From: Mercenaria mercenaria
Taxonomy: Eukaryota; Mollusca; Bivalvia; Venerida; Veneridae
Reading direction: 5' to 3'
Length of the DNA stretch: 64,000 nucleotides
Assembly (NCBI RefSeq): GCF_021730395.1
Contig: NC_069362.1
Span: forward strand, 85,700,001 to 85,764,000
The notes beneath the pieces were generated by a model. It was not told the DNA's origin, made no database searches, and saw only the letters and a list, made by a program, of their open reading frames with translations. Every line of letters starts with the position of its first letter. Positions within the stretch are counted from its first letter, which is position 1. The position numbers were made by a program, and so were the translations under genes. Positions 50,209 through 61,944 of this stretch are shown here, piece by piece.

Positions 50209-51716
50209 ATGGATAATGTCACAAGTGAACCCGGTACGATCCTAAATCTTAAAACGGGATACGACCTTCCGGTGTATGGTTTAGCTAATGACACGTTTTA
50301 TTATGTCCATGTTCCCGCGCTCCACTGCATTTTCGGCAGCCTTTTGTGTGCAGTTGCTGTCCTAATATTATCATTTCGGCATAAACATCACAACACTTTT
50401 TTTAGTTGGACTAAGAGTGAACGATTTATTGTCTATCTAGCAATTTGTGATGGTGGATTTAACGTGTTTCACAGTGCCGACCATTTACAATACGTCATTG
50501 CAAAGGACCATGTTCGTCCAAAAGAGCTATGTGAATTTTACGGTGTAGCTCTAACTGAATTTATTACTGCCCAGAACTTGATGGTGAATATTGTTGCTAT
50601 TAATGCTTTTATCATGATGTATTTTAACAAAAACCTCGACTTTGGCAAATACGACTGGAGGGTACTAGCATGGACGTTTGGCTTGCCGTTTGTCGGCGGC
50701 ATGGCTGCTGCAGTTAGCGGGCAGCTGGGACCAAACGGAGTCTTGTAAGTTTTGTAATTATTCTTATTAAAATTATAACAACTTCTTGATCTTTTCAAAC
50801 AGTTTATCTTTTCAAACAATTTTAGGCAAATTGTTACGACAGAAATGAACCGTCAACTATTTCTATAAAAATGACATACTTCTGCGATAAAGTTTAATTA
50901 AGAGTATCAACTACATGAATGTATACTTCATATTCCTGGAGACACAACTACCACATCATATAAACTACTATATTAGTAGATGTAGCTATGCCCATATGAG
51001 AGAGGATTGATTCGGTTATATCAACCCGTGTGCTTTATATACTGTATAATATCTTTTTTTGTATTTTTTGTATATACTTATATATACATGCAACGCAATT
51101 GCTAATTCGGATGCATGTAATTATGGAACAGGTGCGAACTCCTTTGTCCATAATATATAAATGTTCAGTGACTAATATGTATACAGTTTCATTTGCATGA
51201 AAATACAATTGAATTAGGCAGGCAAACTATCTTTTTCATTTCAGTTGTCACCTTGATGCAATCAAGGGCGGTATATCTTTCATATCAATGACAACGGTTC
51301 CTCTCGTAATTATATTCACGGCTAACACCGTCCTGTACGTACTCACATGGGGAAAGATCAAACTGCATACGTCTCGTATGTCACGGTCGTTAAAGAATGC
51401 CAATATCGAAGAAAAATCACATTGCGCTGCAAGAAACATGTCAATGTTTGTTAGCGCATTTTTCATTCAGTGGTGGGCGGCTGTAGTTTTCAGCGTGTGG
51501 CAGCTGGCCGAACCACGTGTTCCACAACCGTTGATGCATGTTACAACAATTTTCAGTAACCTTGGCGGATGTTTGAACCTGGGAATCTACATAATAATAA
51601 GGCGTAGGACAATCAGTGGAAGAAACAGGGACATGAGGCAGGACACCAACCAGACGAACAGCAAATCGTCTATCATGGACTGTTCCAGCCATGCTGAAGA
51701 GTTGTGTAATATGTAA
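50209..51716 (+). CDS. Seven-transmembrane receptor 3 (335 aa, two exons)
   Basis: Exon 1 is 50209..50744, exon 2 is 51245..51716; same phase and splice sites as receptor 1. The frame is open 45 nt further upstream, but the ATG at 50209 matches receptors 1 and 4 and lies just after the TATA box. Sequence is very close to receptors 1 and 4. Against receptor 4 it differs at about ten positions in exon 1, all before TM4 and mostly in the N-terminus, TM1 and loop 1, and has four private changes in TM5/loop 3 (SF for SY, TA for TT, WGK for WRK, RSL for RAL). Sequon N8 is lost (Pro), N3 and N27 kept. All conserved Cys and the NLGIY motif are present. Intact. Confidence 0.9.
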
Positions 51717-53399
51717 TGTTCGTACTCATTATGTGTATACGAATGTGCTTTGTAACAGGTGTGTTTTTGTCAAGCCAGTATATTATTAAATTCCTATGTT
51801 TCCATGTCCGGGCGACACTTTACTTCGGAGTATGGCTTATTAGTTCAATACTCTGTTATAATAAGTATATTATATTCAGTCAAACAGAATCTTTATTTAG
51901 AAACTTTTAGCAAGACAAACATTAATGTTGTTTATTCCCATTATCCTAATTAATGCTTAAACAATATTTTTGTATTAGGTAGGTATTCTGATTTTTAGGT
52001 GTGCGAAAAAAAATGTATCATATTTGTAAAAAATATTTAGCGGTGATTTAAATATCCTAAAAGTTGAATATTTAAATTCAATTTCCTTCTAACTTGCTAT
52101 TGCCATATAACAAAGCACAACGAGATTGGCAAAACAATTATCGAAAATAAGGTTTAACAAGAAATTAATATATTTTAAATTCATAACAAAAAAATGGTAG
52201 CCACATTATAAAGAAGGTAGATTTTGTGTTTTATTTACCTTTTCAAATTCTAAGTCGATGTGAGTTACTGCTATATAACCTAAAAGGGGAACTATTTTAT
52301 TTAATTTTCGGTAATTTTACATTGTAAAACAAAACAAAGAGCCGTTTCGTTGCAAATTGCTGTATCTGTCAGGTAGCTAATCATTTTCAGCATTTATTAA
52401 ACATGTCAGAGGTGTCGAAAAACAGTTTCAATCTTTCATTGAAGGCCCAGTCCCATTGCTTAGATCGACCTTACGTTTCATGTGCAAAAATGTGTCACTT
52501 TGCATTCTATGTATACATGTAAAAAAAACTCTGAAACTCGAAACATTTTCATAATTTCGCAGGTATTATTTTTCACGGAGTCTTAAAGGTTTTAGGTTAT
52601 TCAGCAATGTATTTATGTCATTTGTATGTCAACTTAACACGAAATATTTCTTGTTACTAACTTCGTAAGTAGCAACGCGAAACCTTGACATGTTAAACTA
52701 TCTGTTTAAGTGAATAACTAGTTAAAATTTCGCGTTTGTCCATCGTAAAATACAGTAATTTGTAGAATTCATACCATTAAAACTTATACAAGTGACTCAT
52801 ATTGCGTATTAGTAAGACTTTTTTCTGTATGTCACTGTTACCTTGACCTACAGGTCCCAGAAACATCAGGGGTCATCTAGTGACCACAGGCATCCTGACT
52901 ACTGTAAACCTATATCTGTTTTCTATTCTCCAGTGATAGGAGACAGTTTTCAGTCTCGCAGTTATTGTGACCTTGCCCTTTGACCTACGGCCAACGAAAG
53001 CGATTGGTGTTACATGATACAGGTAATCACCTTGTGAAAGTTTCACTAAAGTAAGTAAAAGATTTTCTAATATGTAAAGGAAACCAGATTGTTTACACCT
53101 AGACAGATGGAGGTAAAGACAGACCAACAAGGGCAATACAAGTACCTTGGGCATTCTAAATAAAACATTTTAATACCTGGTAACCAAACTAATTAATAGG
53201 CTAAACTCTCATTAAAACATGTACTTGTTTAACGTAGATAACTTCTTCATTCAGTTTTGTAAAACTAATATAACCCCCTCAATGGCTTGTTTAAGGTAAC
53301 TATGCTAGTGGTACGCTGCGACTTTGACATCTGAAAAATAGAGCTATCATTAAATGTAATAAAGACCCCTTTGACACACTTTCGAAATAAAATGTTTTG

Positions 53400-54600
53400 A
53401 TCTGGACCTTTGACTTTCAAAATGTAAACCTTGATCTTGGACCTAGTGACCTGGGTTGTACAATTTGCAAGTCTTCTTGAAGATGTTAACAATTGATTCT
53501 AGTTTTACGAAAATTCTTCAGTGTATGAAGCTGACACTGATTTAAGCTACCTCATATTTAAATTCCAAGTAATACTTTGACCTTGGGCTTTGCGCTATGA
53601 ATGTCGTCTGGTTGAGGTAAACAACTGATTTTATTTTCATGAAATTCATTCTAGTGGTTCAGAAGATATGGAGCGGACACAAATTTAAACTATCTGACCT
53701 TTGACCTCCAAGTGTGACCCTGACCTAGGACAAAGTGTCCTGGGTTGTATGCTCTGAACACCTTGTTCATGAGGAAAATAATTAATGCTAGTTTTGCGAG
53801 ATCTTTCCAGCAGTTAAGATGATAGGGAGCTGGTGCCATTTTTTAATATTTGGCATTTGACCTCACGTGTTCTTGACCTTGAGCCTACTGACATGGATTG
53901 TGCACTCTGCTGTCCTGGATTGTGCACTCTATATTATATTATGTCATCTTGGTGAGGTAAGCAATTGATATTATCTTTTTGAAAACCATGCAAGTGGTTT
54001 AGACGATATTGAGGAGACACGAAATTAAGCTATTTGACATTTGACCTTAAAATGTGACCTTACCCTTGGTCATAGTGACCTGGGTTGTGTGCTCTGAACG
54101 TCGGTTTGGTTAGGTTTAACATCTGATTCTAGTGTTATGAAATCATCCCAGCTGAAAAGATCTGTGTATGAAAAGAATTGGAACCACTGTCTTACCCTTG
54201 CATGATCGTAAGAGGCGACTAATAGGGTCTTAACACTTGGTTTTGCAGTAACTCTGTGATTCCAGCAGGTATGCAAATTTTGATTTCATACCTCATGTTT
54301 TTATTTCGACGTAAATGAGATGTGGAACCAAAATTTGTAGTCCTGTTTGGCGCCATATAACCAATACTGTGTTGGTGCGTCGTAAAAACAACTCAAATAA
54401 ATAAATAAGATATAGAGTTGACACAAAAGCGATTTGACCTTTGACCTCCGAGTGTAACCCTGACCTTGGACTTAGTGACCATGCTCTCTACATGTCTTCT
54501 TGATGAGATTTACTAACAATGGTTGTTTTATGAAAGTCTTCCCAGTGGTTTAGACGATATATAGCGGACAAAATAGTCGGATGGGCATGCATGAACATCA
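53400..54600 (+). repeat. TGACCT-rich tandem repeat, second tract
   Basis: Diverged 150-170 bp units as at 41400-42330. Two units contain perfect direct repeats TGACCT-T-TGACCT (53695-53707 and 54435-54447), which is the DR1 nuclear-receptor element on the minus strand. Interrupted by a SINE. Confidence 0.85.
54157..54409 (+). mobile_element. SINE inserted in the TGACCT-rich repeat
   Basis: About 250 bp interrupting the repeat between CATCCCAGCTG and GATATAGAG; the paralogous site at 42150 is empty. Contains CTTACCCTTGCATGATCGTA, AGAGGCGACTAA, and a 3' end GTGTTGGTGCGTCGT followed by (AAAT)n. Family assignment to a bivalve SINE is by general style. Confidence 0.7.
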
Positions 54601-54904
54601 GTATCAAGAAACACCCAAGAAATTTATACTGACAAAAAAATCATGTTTAGGAGAAGGAATGAGGGATTGTATCAGTGACCTTTCTCTCATTGTACTAAGT
54701 TATTCTGTAATTTTGAAAAATAACTTGTAAAGATTGTCACAGTGATCGTTATTCCATACACAAAGTATGCAAGTGCCAGAATGTCACAATATACGCCCGT
54801 CACAGCAAATTTCTTTACACTAGCAACTGTATTTGCAAATGGAATTTTAATTTTGTGGTTGTTTACAATGATTTATTTAGTAATTATTGTAATTCTTTTG
54901 TTTC

Positions 54905-55595
54905 TCTAAGTCCACAAAAAAACGCCTTACCAAGTGGAGATACCTTAAAATACATCTAAAATTTGAAAGTAACATCTATGTTGTACCACAGAAAAGTGGT
55001 CTTGGTTTTTCCATACGGTCAATTATAAAAAAGTTACAATGTAAGTTATTTATAGTAACAACTAAGGGAAGTTAATCTTTAAAACAAAAACAAAAATAAT
55101 CCAAACAAAACATTGTAAGTCCACAGAAAAATCATTACCTGGTAGAGATAGGTCAAAATACACCTCAAAATTGGATGTAACATGCATGTTGTACTACAGA
55201 AAAGTGGTCTCGATTTTTCCCTATGACTAGTAATGAAAAAGTTACAACATAAGCTATTAATAGTAACAACAAAGGGAAGTGATTCTAAAGGGACCCTGCG
55301 TAGGACACTAAGTTTCATGATGGTGTACAATTGTGCCAAGTTACATCAAAATCCCTCCATGCATGAAGAAGAAAAGCTCTGGACAAAGTCATTCTTGTAT
55401 CTGACTTTTGGCTTCTAAGTGTGATCTTGACCTTACACCAAGGGACCTGGTTCTTGCGCACGACACTCCGTCTTATGGTGGTGAACATTTATGCCAAGTT
55501 ATATCAAAATCCCTCCATGCATGAAGAAGAAATGCTCCGGACAAAGTTTTCATTCCTGTATCCTTTGACCTCTATGTCTGACCTTGACCTTTAAT
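54905..55595 (+). repeat. Nested tandem duplications
   Basis: 54905-55075 is repeated at 55115-55285 (AGAAAAGTGGTCT in both), and 55285-55430 is repeated at 55435-55590 (ATCAAAATCCCTCCATGCAT in both). The last unit ends in TGACCTTGACCTTT. Noncoding. Confidence 0.75.
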
Positions 55596-55596
55596 A

Positions 55597-55904
55597 CATG
55601 AAGTATCTTGATATGTGCTGGCACTAAAACGGAAATGCCTTACACAAGCAACATGCCATGTTCAAGCAACTCTCTAAGTAATAGAATCGAAACATCACAT
55701 TCAGTTTTAATAATGTTTTCCATTTCCCAGATGAAATGGTTTCTGATAAATTGTTGCTGAATCGAGATAATTGTTTTACAGACAGCAACATTTGTCATTC
55801 CAACCGCAATAGCTTTTATCTTTAATGAATCAATAAAAGTTCTGTCAAGAGTAACATTTTATTTATTTATTTATCAATTATTTCGATGAACTTGTTCGTC
55901 CCCA
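55597..55904 (+). repeat. Upstream duplicated block of receptor 4, first part
   Basis: Matches 48937-49253 and 28790-29100. The left limit (ACATGAAGTATCTTGATATG at 55597) is a duplication breakpoint against the TGACCT-rich repeat. Confidence 0.8.
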
Positions 55905-56860
55905 CGCTCCAGACACATACTCAATATTCCAAATTTACATCAATATTCAGGGATCTGTATCCTAAGTATCGACATGAAGTAGAGCTCATCAACCTTTCAA
56001 TTGCAAGTGTGACAAAAACCTGTAGACAAGAGACTTGCTCATGTGTGTGCTCTGGTATTTTTTTCATTATTATTACTTTGTTTGTTTGTTCGTTTGTTTG
56101 TTTAGTATGATAAAATTCAAGATTTTATTTATAACACTCAGTTTGTACATTGATACAAATACATGAGCAATATTGTATACACATAATTATTTCTAACATA
56201 GTCATCAATAATACATGGCATACAATAAGATATTAAATATACTAAGCTGACTGGGAAAAAAGGAAATTAAAACACAGTAATGTTCTTCCTAAGTATTACA
56301 ATTTCATGAGATGATTCGCACTTTTGATATGTAAATGGAACAGATTTGACTGACAGTGCCTGAACCAATTTATGTGAGTTTACAGCAATTATCTGTTCGT
56401 AGATGTCGCTGTTTGGTTTAATTTTCTGTCGCGTCCTCTCCAGTTTAATTTTTGTCATTTTGTATATAAAATGAGTGTGGTATATCTATGACTTTTTCGT
56501 ATACCAAATAAGCCGAAATTGCACATTATAGGGGATAAATAGTGTGTAGTATTGTAAAATCATAGTATTCATTTAATATAGTGTGTTCATAGTATTCATT
56601 TCATATAGTGTGTAATTTGTAGCAGATTTTGGACTCCCTGAATGAACATGGGTATGACCAGTAGAAACAATAGTGTACGAGGCGATCACTACATACATCA
56701 TTTCTGATGGAGAAGGATATACAACTAAACTGAATGTTTATTCATTTCCGATTGCGATCCTCAATCTTCTGCGTAATTAAACAATTACAGTCCATTATTT
56801 CAATTTCCCTAATATACTAATATGATAAAATATTTGTATTTGCTCTGACTGGGCTATCAA
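55905..56860 (-). mobile_element. Insertion upstream of receptor 4 (fuller copy of the receptor 3 insertion)
   Basis: 956 bp, paralogous to 49254-50116. Minus-sense content: a 63-codon frame (56458..56267, MTKIKLERTRQK...), then AATAAA near 56127 and an (AAAC)n tail at about 56085-56105, so it resembles a retrotransposed sequence. The plus-sense left end (55886-56030) reads LYPKYRHEVELINLSIASV, which resembles the end of a LINE protein. A 27-bp internal direct duplication (about 56562-56615) is unique to this copy. Confidence 0.55.
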
Positions 56861-56890
56861 TCTTATTTATCTCCCTGGTCAATAATAGAT

Positions 56891-56898
56891 TATAAAAG
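56891..56898 (+). promoter_or_regulatory. TATA box of receptor 4
   Basis: TATAAAAG 57 bp before the ATG, in the conserved promoter block; the leader between it and the ATG has a few extra bases compared with receptor 3. Confidence 0.6.
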
Positions 56899-56947
56899 TG
56901 TTTATTCCGAATAGAAAATTTCAGTTCAAAGTAAAAACATCAATTAA

Positions 56948-58355
56948 ATGGATAATATTACAAGTGAAAATGGTACGATCCTAAATTATAAAACGGGATA
57001 CGACCTACCCGTGTATGGTTTAGCTAATGGCACGTTTTATTATGTCCATGTTCCCGCGCTCTTCTGCATTTTCGGCAGCCTTTTGTGTGCAGTTGCTGTC
57101 CTAATATTATCATTTCGGTATAAAAATCAAAGCACATTTTTTAGTTGGACTAAGAGTGAACGTTTTATTGTCTATCTAGCAATTTGTGATGGTGGATTTA
57201 ACGTGTTTCACAGTGCCGACCATTTACAATATGTCATTGGAAAGGACCATGTTCGTCCAAAGGAGCTATGTGAGTTTTACGGTGTAGCTCTAACTGAATT
57301 TATAACTGCCCAGAACTTGATGGTGAATATTGTTGCCATAAATGCTTTTATCATGATGTATTTTAACAAAAACCTCGACTTTGGCAAATACGACTGGAGG
57401 GTACTAGCATGGACGTTTGGCTTGCCGTTTGTCGGCGGCATGGCTGCTGCAGTTAGCGGGCAGCTGGGACCAAACGGAGTCTTGTAAGTTTTGTAGTTAT
57501 TCTTATTAAAAACGATAATAACTTCTTGACCTTTTTAAATTAAAAGTATCAACTACATGAATGTATACATACATATTCAAGGAGACACAACAACCACATG
57601 ATATAAACTGTCATATTAGTAGATGTGGCTATGCCTTATTTGTCCAGTCGTCTTGGAGAGGGTTATTTCGCTAATTTTGTAAGATTTCGACCAACGCTTT
57701 ATTTACTGTATAATAAATATATATTTTTTGTATATTTTTTTTTATATATATATAATTATGGAAACAGGTGCGATCAACGTTGTACATATATGAAGGTGCA
57801 GTGACTAATGTGTATACAGTTTCATTTTCATGAAAATACAATTGAATTAGGCAGGCAGGCAAACTATCTTTTTTTAATTTCAGTTGTCACTTTGATGCAA
57901 TCAAGGGCGGTATATCTTACATATCAATGACAACGGTTCCTCTTGTAATCATATTCACGACTAACACCGTCCTGTACGTACTCACATGGAGAAAGATCAA
58001 ACTGCATACATCTCGTATGTCACGAGCGTTAAAGAATGCCAATATTGAAGATAAATCGCATTGCGCTGCAAGAAACATGTCAATGTTTGTTAGCGCATTT
58101 TTCATTCAGTGGTGGGCGGCTGTAGTTTTCAGCGTGTGGCAGCTGGCCGAACCACGTGTTCCACAACCGTTGATGCATGTTACAACAATTTTCAGTAACC
58201 TTGGCGGATGTTTGAACCTGGGAATCTATATAATAATAAGGCGTAGGACAATCAGTGGAAGAAACAGGGACATGAGGCAAGACACCAACCAGATGAACAG
58301 CAAATCGTCTAGCATGGACTGTTCCAGCCATGCTGAAGAGTTGTGTAATATGTAA
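56948..58355 (+). CDS. Seven-transmembrane receptor 4 (335 aa, two exons)
   Basis: Exon 1 is 56948..57483, exon 2 is 57884..58355; identical architecture to receptors 1 and 3. Sequons N3, N8 and N27 present. Loop 1 is distinctive (RYKNQSTFF). The start of exon 2 (TM5 and loop 3, to about residue 232) is identical to receptor 1 in protein and nearly identical in DNA, including silent sites, while the remainder of exon 2 follows receptor 3 (for example AAVVFSVWQLAEP, VTTIFSNLGG). This mosaic points to gene conversion. The conserved TM3 and loop-2 Cys, QWW in TM6, and NLGIY in TM7 are present. Intact. Ligand unknown. Confidence 0.9.
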
Positions 58356-58596
58356 TGTTCGTACTCATTATGTGTACACGAATGTGCTTTGTAACACCTG
58401 TGTTTTTTCACAGATTCAGGGCACATGCCAAGCCAATGCATTATTAAATTCCTATGTTTCCATGTCCGGGCGAAGCTTTATTTCGGAGTATGGCTTATCA
58501 GTTCAATACTCTGTTACAACAAGTATATTATATTCAGTCTAACAGAATCTTTATTTAGAAAATTTTAGCAAGACAAACATTGATGTCTAAGAGGTT

Positions 58597-59192
58597 AGAT
58601 AACTTTGTTAGTACAAAAATATTTGATATTCCGTCAAAACATTGAAAAGATATAAAATGAATAGGAACATTTGCGTCAACGTGTAAGATGAAACGATATT
58701 TCACCCCATTACATAGGATTTTACTTTTACTAGCTGTTGTTATTTCTCTTAAATATTTGTAACACTTGATATCAGATTTCTTATGTAATAGTTTAAACTA
58801 CGGCTGGCTTCTGAAGCAGTCATCACGAAAGAACCCTGTTGGGCACAAAGAGTTAGGAAATCTCATAGGTTTTATTGCTTTATCACATGCTAGTAATACG
58901 GAATAGTGTAACATTTTTGGAAACCGCATGACAAGCAAATCTTAAGATGCATTGTTGGGCTATTTTGTGTTAGTGTAAAATTAATCCTCTTCATTGCACT
59001 TAACTCTCAAGACTGAATATGTCAAACTCTTTTTAAATGACTGTTGTAACGACACCTCGGTAGAGAGTAAATTAAATATTATTTCCATCAACACCAAAAC
59101 TATTCCACATGTCTCACGATAGAAGTGTATTCCCTTCATGGCTGTTTCCGAACATATTCCTACGACTACCAGAATCATACGAATAATGTGCG
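58597..59192 (+). repeat. 3' duplicated block of receptor 4 with one minisatellite unit
   Basis: 58597-59060 matches 30980-31440. At 59150-59192 one degenerate unit of the 46-bp minisatellite is present (GAACATATTCC ... CCAGAATCATACGAATAA), while the remaining units lie at 61945-62345; the LINE and unknown flanking DNA sit between. Confidence 0.75.
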
Positions 59193-59664
59193 ATGCTTCC
59201 ACACACCTACGCAAAAGGTCAGAGACAGTACATGGAACTAATGGAACTGAGAATAAGGTAATCGTTTACCTGGGAACAAGGTAATATTTGTCCGTTCTGA
59301 TTGATCAGTAAAACACAAGTAATGATTTTTTTGCCAAAATTGATTTTAATGCATTTTACAGCACTTTATTATACATTTAAAAAAATTACTTCGTTTGGTT
59401 TGCATTGAAAATAAGTTTTACAAAATGGTTTTCTCCCGCCGTGCCAACGAGACGGAAAGGGTGAATCTCATTCGTGAGAAATATACTCAAATAAAGAATC
59501 ACTTTTCACTAAGACAGTTCTTCAAAGAAATCAGATATGATTGGAATTACATATTTCGATTTATAGAAGGCCATACACGCCATAATGTAATAATCGAAGT
59601 CTATGGGATAACAATGCTGGTCTCTAACCAAAACAAACACATTTTTCATGAACATTAGTCGACC
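59193..59664. other. Unassigned DNA before the LINE
   Basis: Contains an open frame of 87 codons (59395-59658) with no recognisable motif. It may be part of the LINE insertion (5' region) or unrelated. Confidence 0.3.
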
Positions 59665-61943
59665 CGATTGCCATCTCTGACAGTTGACGACTCGCGAACA
59701 GTTCTTCCAGACTTTTTTCACCAAAACTAGTATTGTCTTACAGGATTTTCATATTCAAGAACAAGATATTATTATTATCTTATCTTCTCCCGTTTTAAAT
59801 AAATCATCTGGGCCTGACGAAATAAGTCACAGAATGTTTAAAGAATGTAAAGACTCAATCTGTAAGCCATTGTGTATTCTCTTTAATAGATCGTTATCCG
59901 AAAGAAAATATCCCGCAATCTGGAAATCAGCCGTAGTTATGAAGCTTTTTAAGAAAGGTAATAAGAATAGTCCTTCAAACTATAGACCTACATCTTTAAT
60001 CAGTTTTGTTGGTAAGGTTATGGAAAGAGTTATGTTTAAACACATGTACAATCATCTGTTTGCTAATAAGTTAATTTACGAAAGGTAGTCAGGTTTTTTG
60101 CCAGGGCACTCTACTGTATATCAGCTATTAGACATTTATCATCAAATTTGTAACTCTTTCGATAATAAAATCCCAACATGTATGTTTTTTGTGACATTTC
60201 AAAAGCTTTCGACCGTGCACGGCATGATGGAATTAATGGGCAAATTTTACAATGGATTCAAGATTATCTAAGTAATCGCAGTCAAAAGGTATTTGTAGGT
60301 TCTTCATATTCTGATTGTAAGTATGTCACTGCAGGTGTTCCACAGGGCTCTGTACTTAGGCCCTTATTATTTTAACCTGTCAATGACATTGCAGACAATT
60401 TAGTTAGTGTAACACGGCTCTTTGCAGACGACAGTTCTCTCGCAGTCTCCACCTCTGATATTGCTTCTATGGAAAGTACACTAAATGACGGCTTAAATAA
60501 AATAACTGAATGGTCCAAGCGTTGGTTAGTAACTTTTAATCCGAACAAAACAGAAGTGGTATTTTTTACACTCGGGTCTGAAGTTAAACCTTCTCTTTAC
60601 TTTAATAATGTCCTTTTTGATTATGTTGACAGTCATAAACATTAGATCAGATGGTAAATGACACGATCATATCAATACTATACTTTCATCTGCCTCAAAC
60701 ATTCTAGAGTCAATGAGAGCATTAAAGTTCAAACTAAAAAAAGAAATACTTTAAATCAAATTTATATATCCTACATGAGACCTGTTCTAGAATACGCATC
60801 AATAGTCTTGGATGGCTGTGCAGATTAGGAAAAACATTCTCTTGAAAAACTCTAATATGAGGCTGCACGTATTGTCACAGGTCTTACGATGAAATTGGTT
60901 AGGTATCTCTGTCCGACAGACGAAACATTCAGAAACTTGTTACCATGTATAAAGCCAAACATCGTACATTATGGGGCTATCTATTAAATCTAATTCCAGA
61001 TACAGTTGCCAATGATGTGCCCTATCTTCTAAAAAACAGGAATGATTATATAACAGTTGCTCGTCGTACGCAAATGTTTGCTAACTCGTTTATTCCATCA
61101 GCTTCTTCTTTATGGAACGATTTAGAATCCGATATAAGAGATTCATCCACAATTCATATTTTTAAATCAAAACTTAAACTAAAATACAAACCTCCTTTTG
61201 TACCCACATATTTTTGTATTGGCGAAAGGCTGTACTCGGTTTTACATGCTCAAATGCGTTATAAATGCAGTAATTTAAATGCTGATTTATATAGGAATCA
61301 TTTGAGAGACAATGCTGCATGTGATTGTGGTCACGATATTGAAGATGCTGAACATTTTCTCTTTAAATACAGACATTATGCTTTACAAAGAATACAGCTT
61401 TTTAACGCCACACGTATTTTTCATCCACTGAACACGCGTACTCTTTTGTTTGGAGATGAAAATTATACGAAAGAAGAAAATTCACTAATATTTTTAGAAG
61501 TACAAAAATATATTAAACATACAAATCGTTTCCGTTAAGATATCTGATTGCTGCCGAATTATAAGCTTCACACAGTTGTACCTTACCAAGTTACGACCCA
61601 AGACTTCGGGCTCTCCCTCTTCTTATATTTCCATCTATCTCGCTCTCTCTTAATTTCTACAGTTAAGTCATTTCTACTTCTTCTCCAACATCGTTGTTAT
61701 TCATTTCGCTTAACTTTGTTCTCTTCCAATTACATTTTGTCATTTTTCATAAAAAATACAATGCAATCAATAATATAAAAATTTTCCTTTAAATATACCT
61801 TCGGGGACGGGCCGAACTACTAATGTTCTATGAATATGTGGTCCAACCCTTTTACCTTTCTTAGAATGTTTTGTATATGTTTTGTATATGTACACTGTAT
61901 ATGTTGTCATGAAAAAGGAAGGAATAAAATATGTTTAAATCAA
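59665..61943 (+). mobile_element. 5'-truncated LINE (non-LTR retrotransposon)
   Basis: Reverse-transcriptase blocks in order: SSGPDEISHRMFK (about 59807), NYRPTSLISFVGKV (59980), SGFLPGHST (60089), CDISKAFDRA (60187), AGVPQGSVL (60334), FADDSS (60420). The C-terminal part follows at 60945-61538. No endonuclease domain upstream, so the 5' end is missing. The frame is broken by several stops and shifts (first stop after LIYER at 60086-60088, another after RPLLF at 60373-60375), so it is dead. It ends with AATAAAATATG and an A-rich stretch at about 61924-61945, directly against minisatellite units. Confidence 0.92.
60945..61538 (+). pseudogene. LINE ORF2 C-terminal segment (197 aa open)
   Basis: Contains the post-RT region SLWNDLESDIRD, and near the end ACDCGHDIEDAEHFLF, the Cys/His cluster (CxC...ExxxH) typical of LINE ORF2 tails in the jockey/CR1-related groups; the last Cys of that cluster is Tyr here. 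Open from 60945 to the natural stop at 61538. Confidence 0.8.
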
Positions 61944-61944
61944 A

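Larger units (their letters stand above)
52310..54770 (+). repeat. Segmental duplication block 3' of receptor 3 (paralogous to 40630-43190)
   Basis: Same order of segments as 40630-43190. It contains the TGACCT-rich repeat and the private SINE listed below. No gene recognised. Confidence 0.8.
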
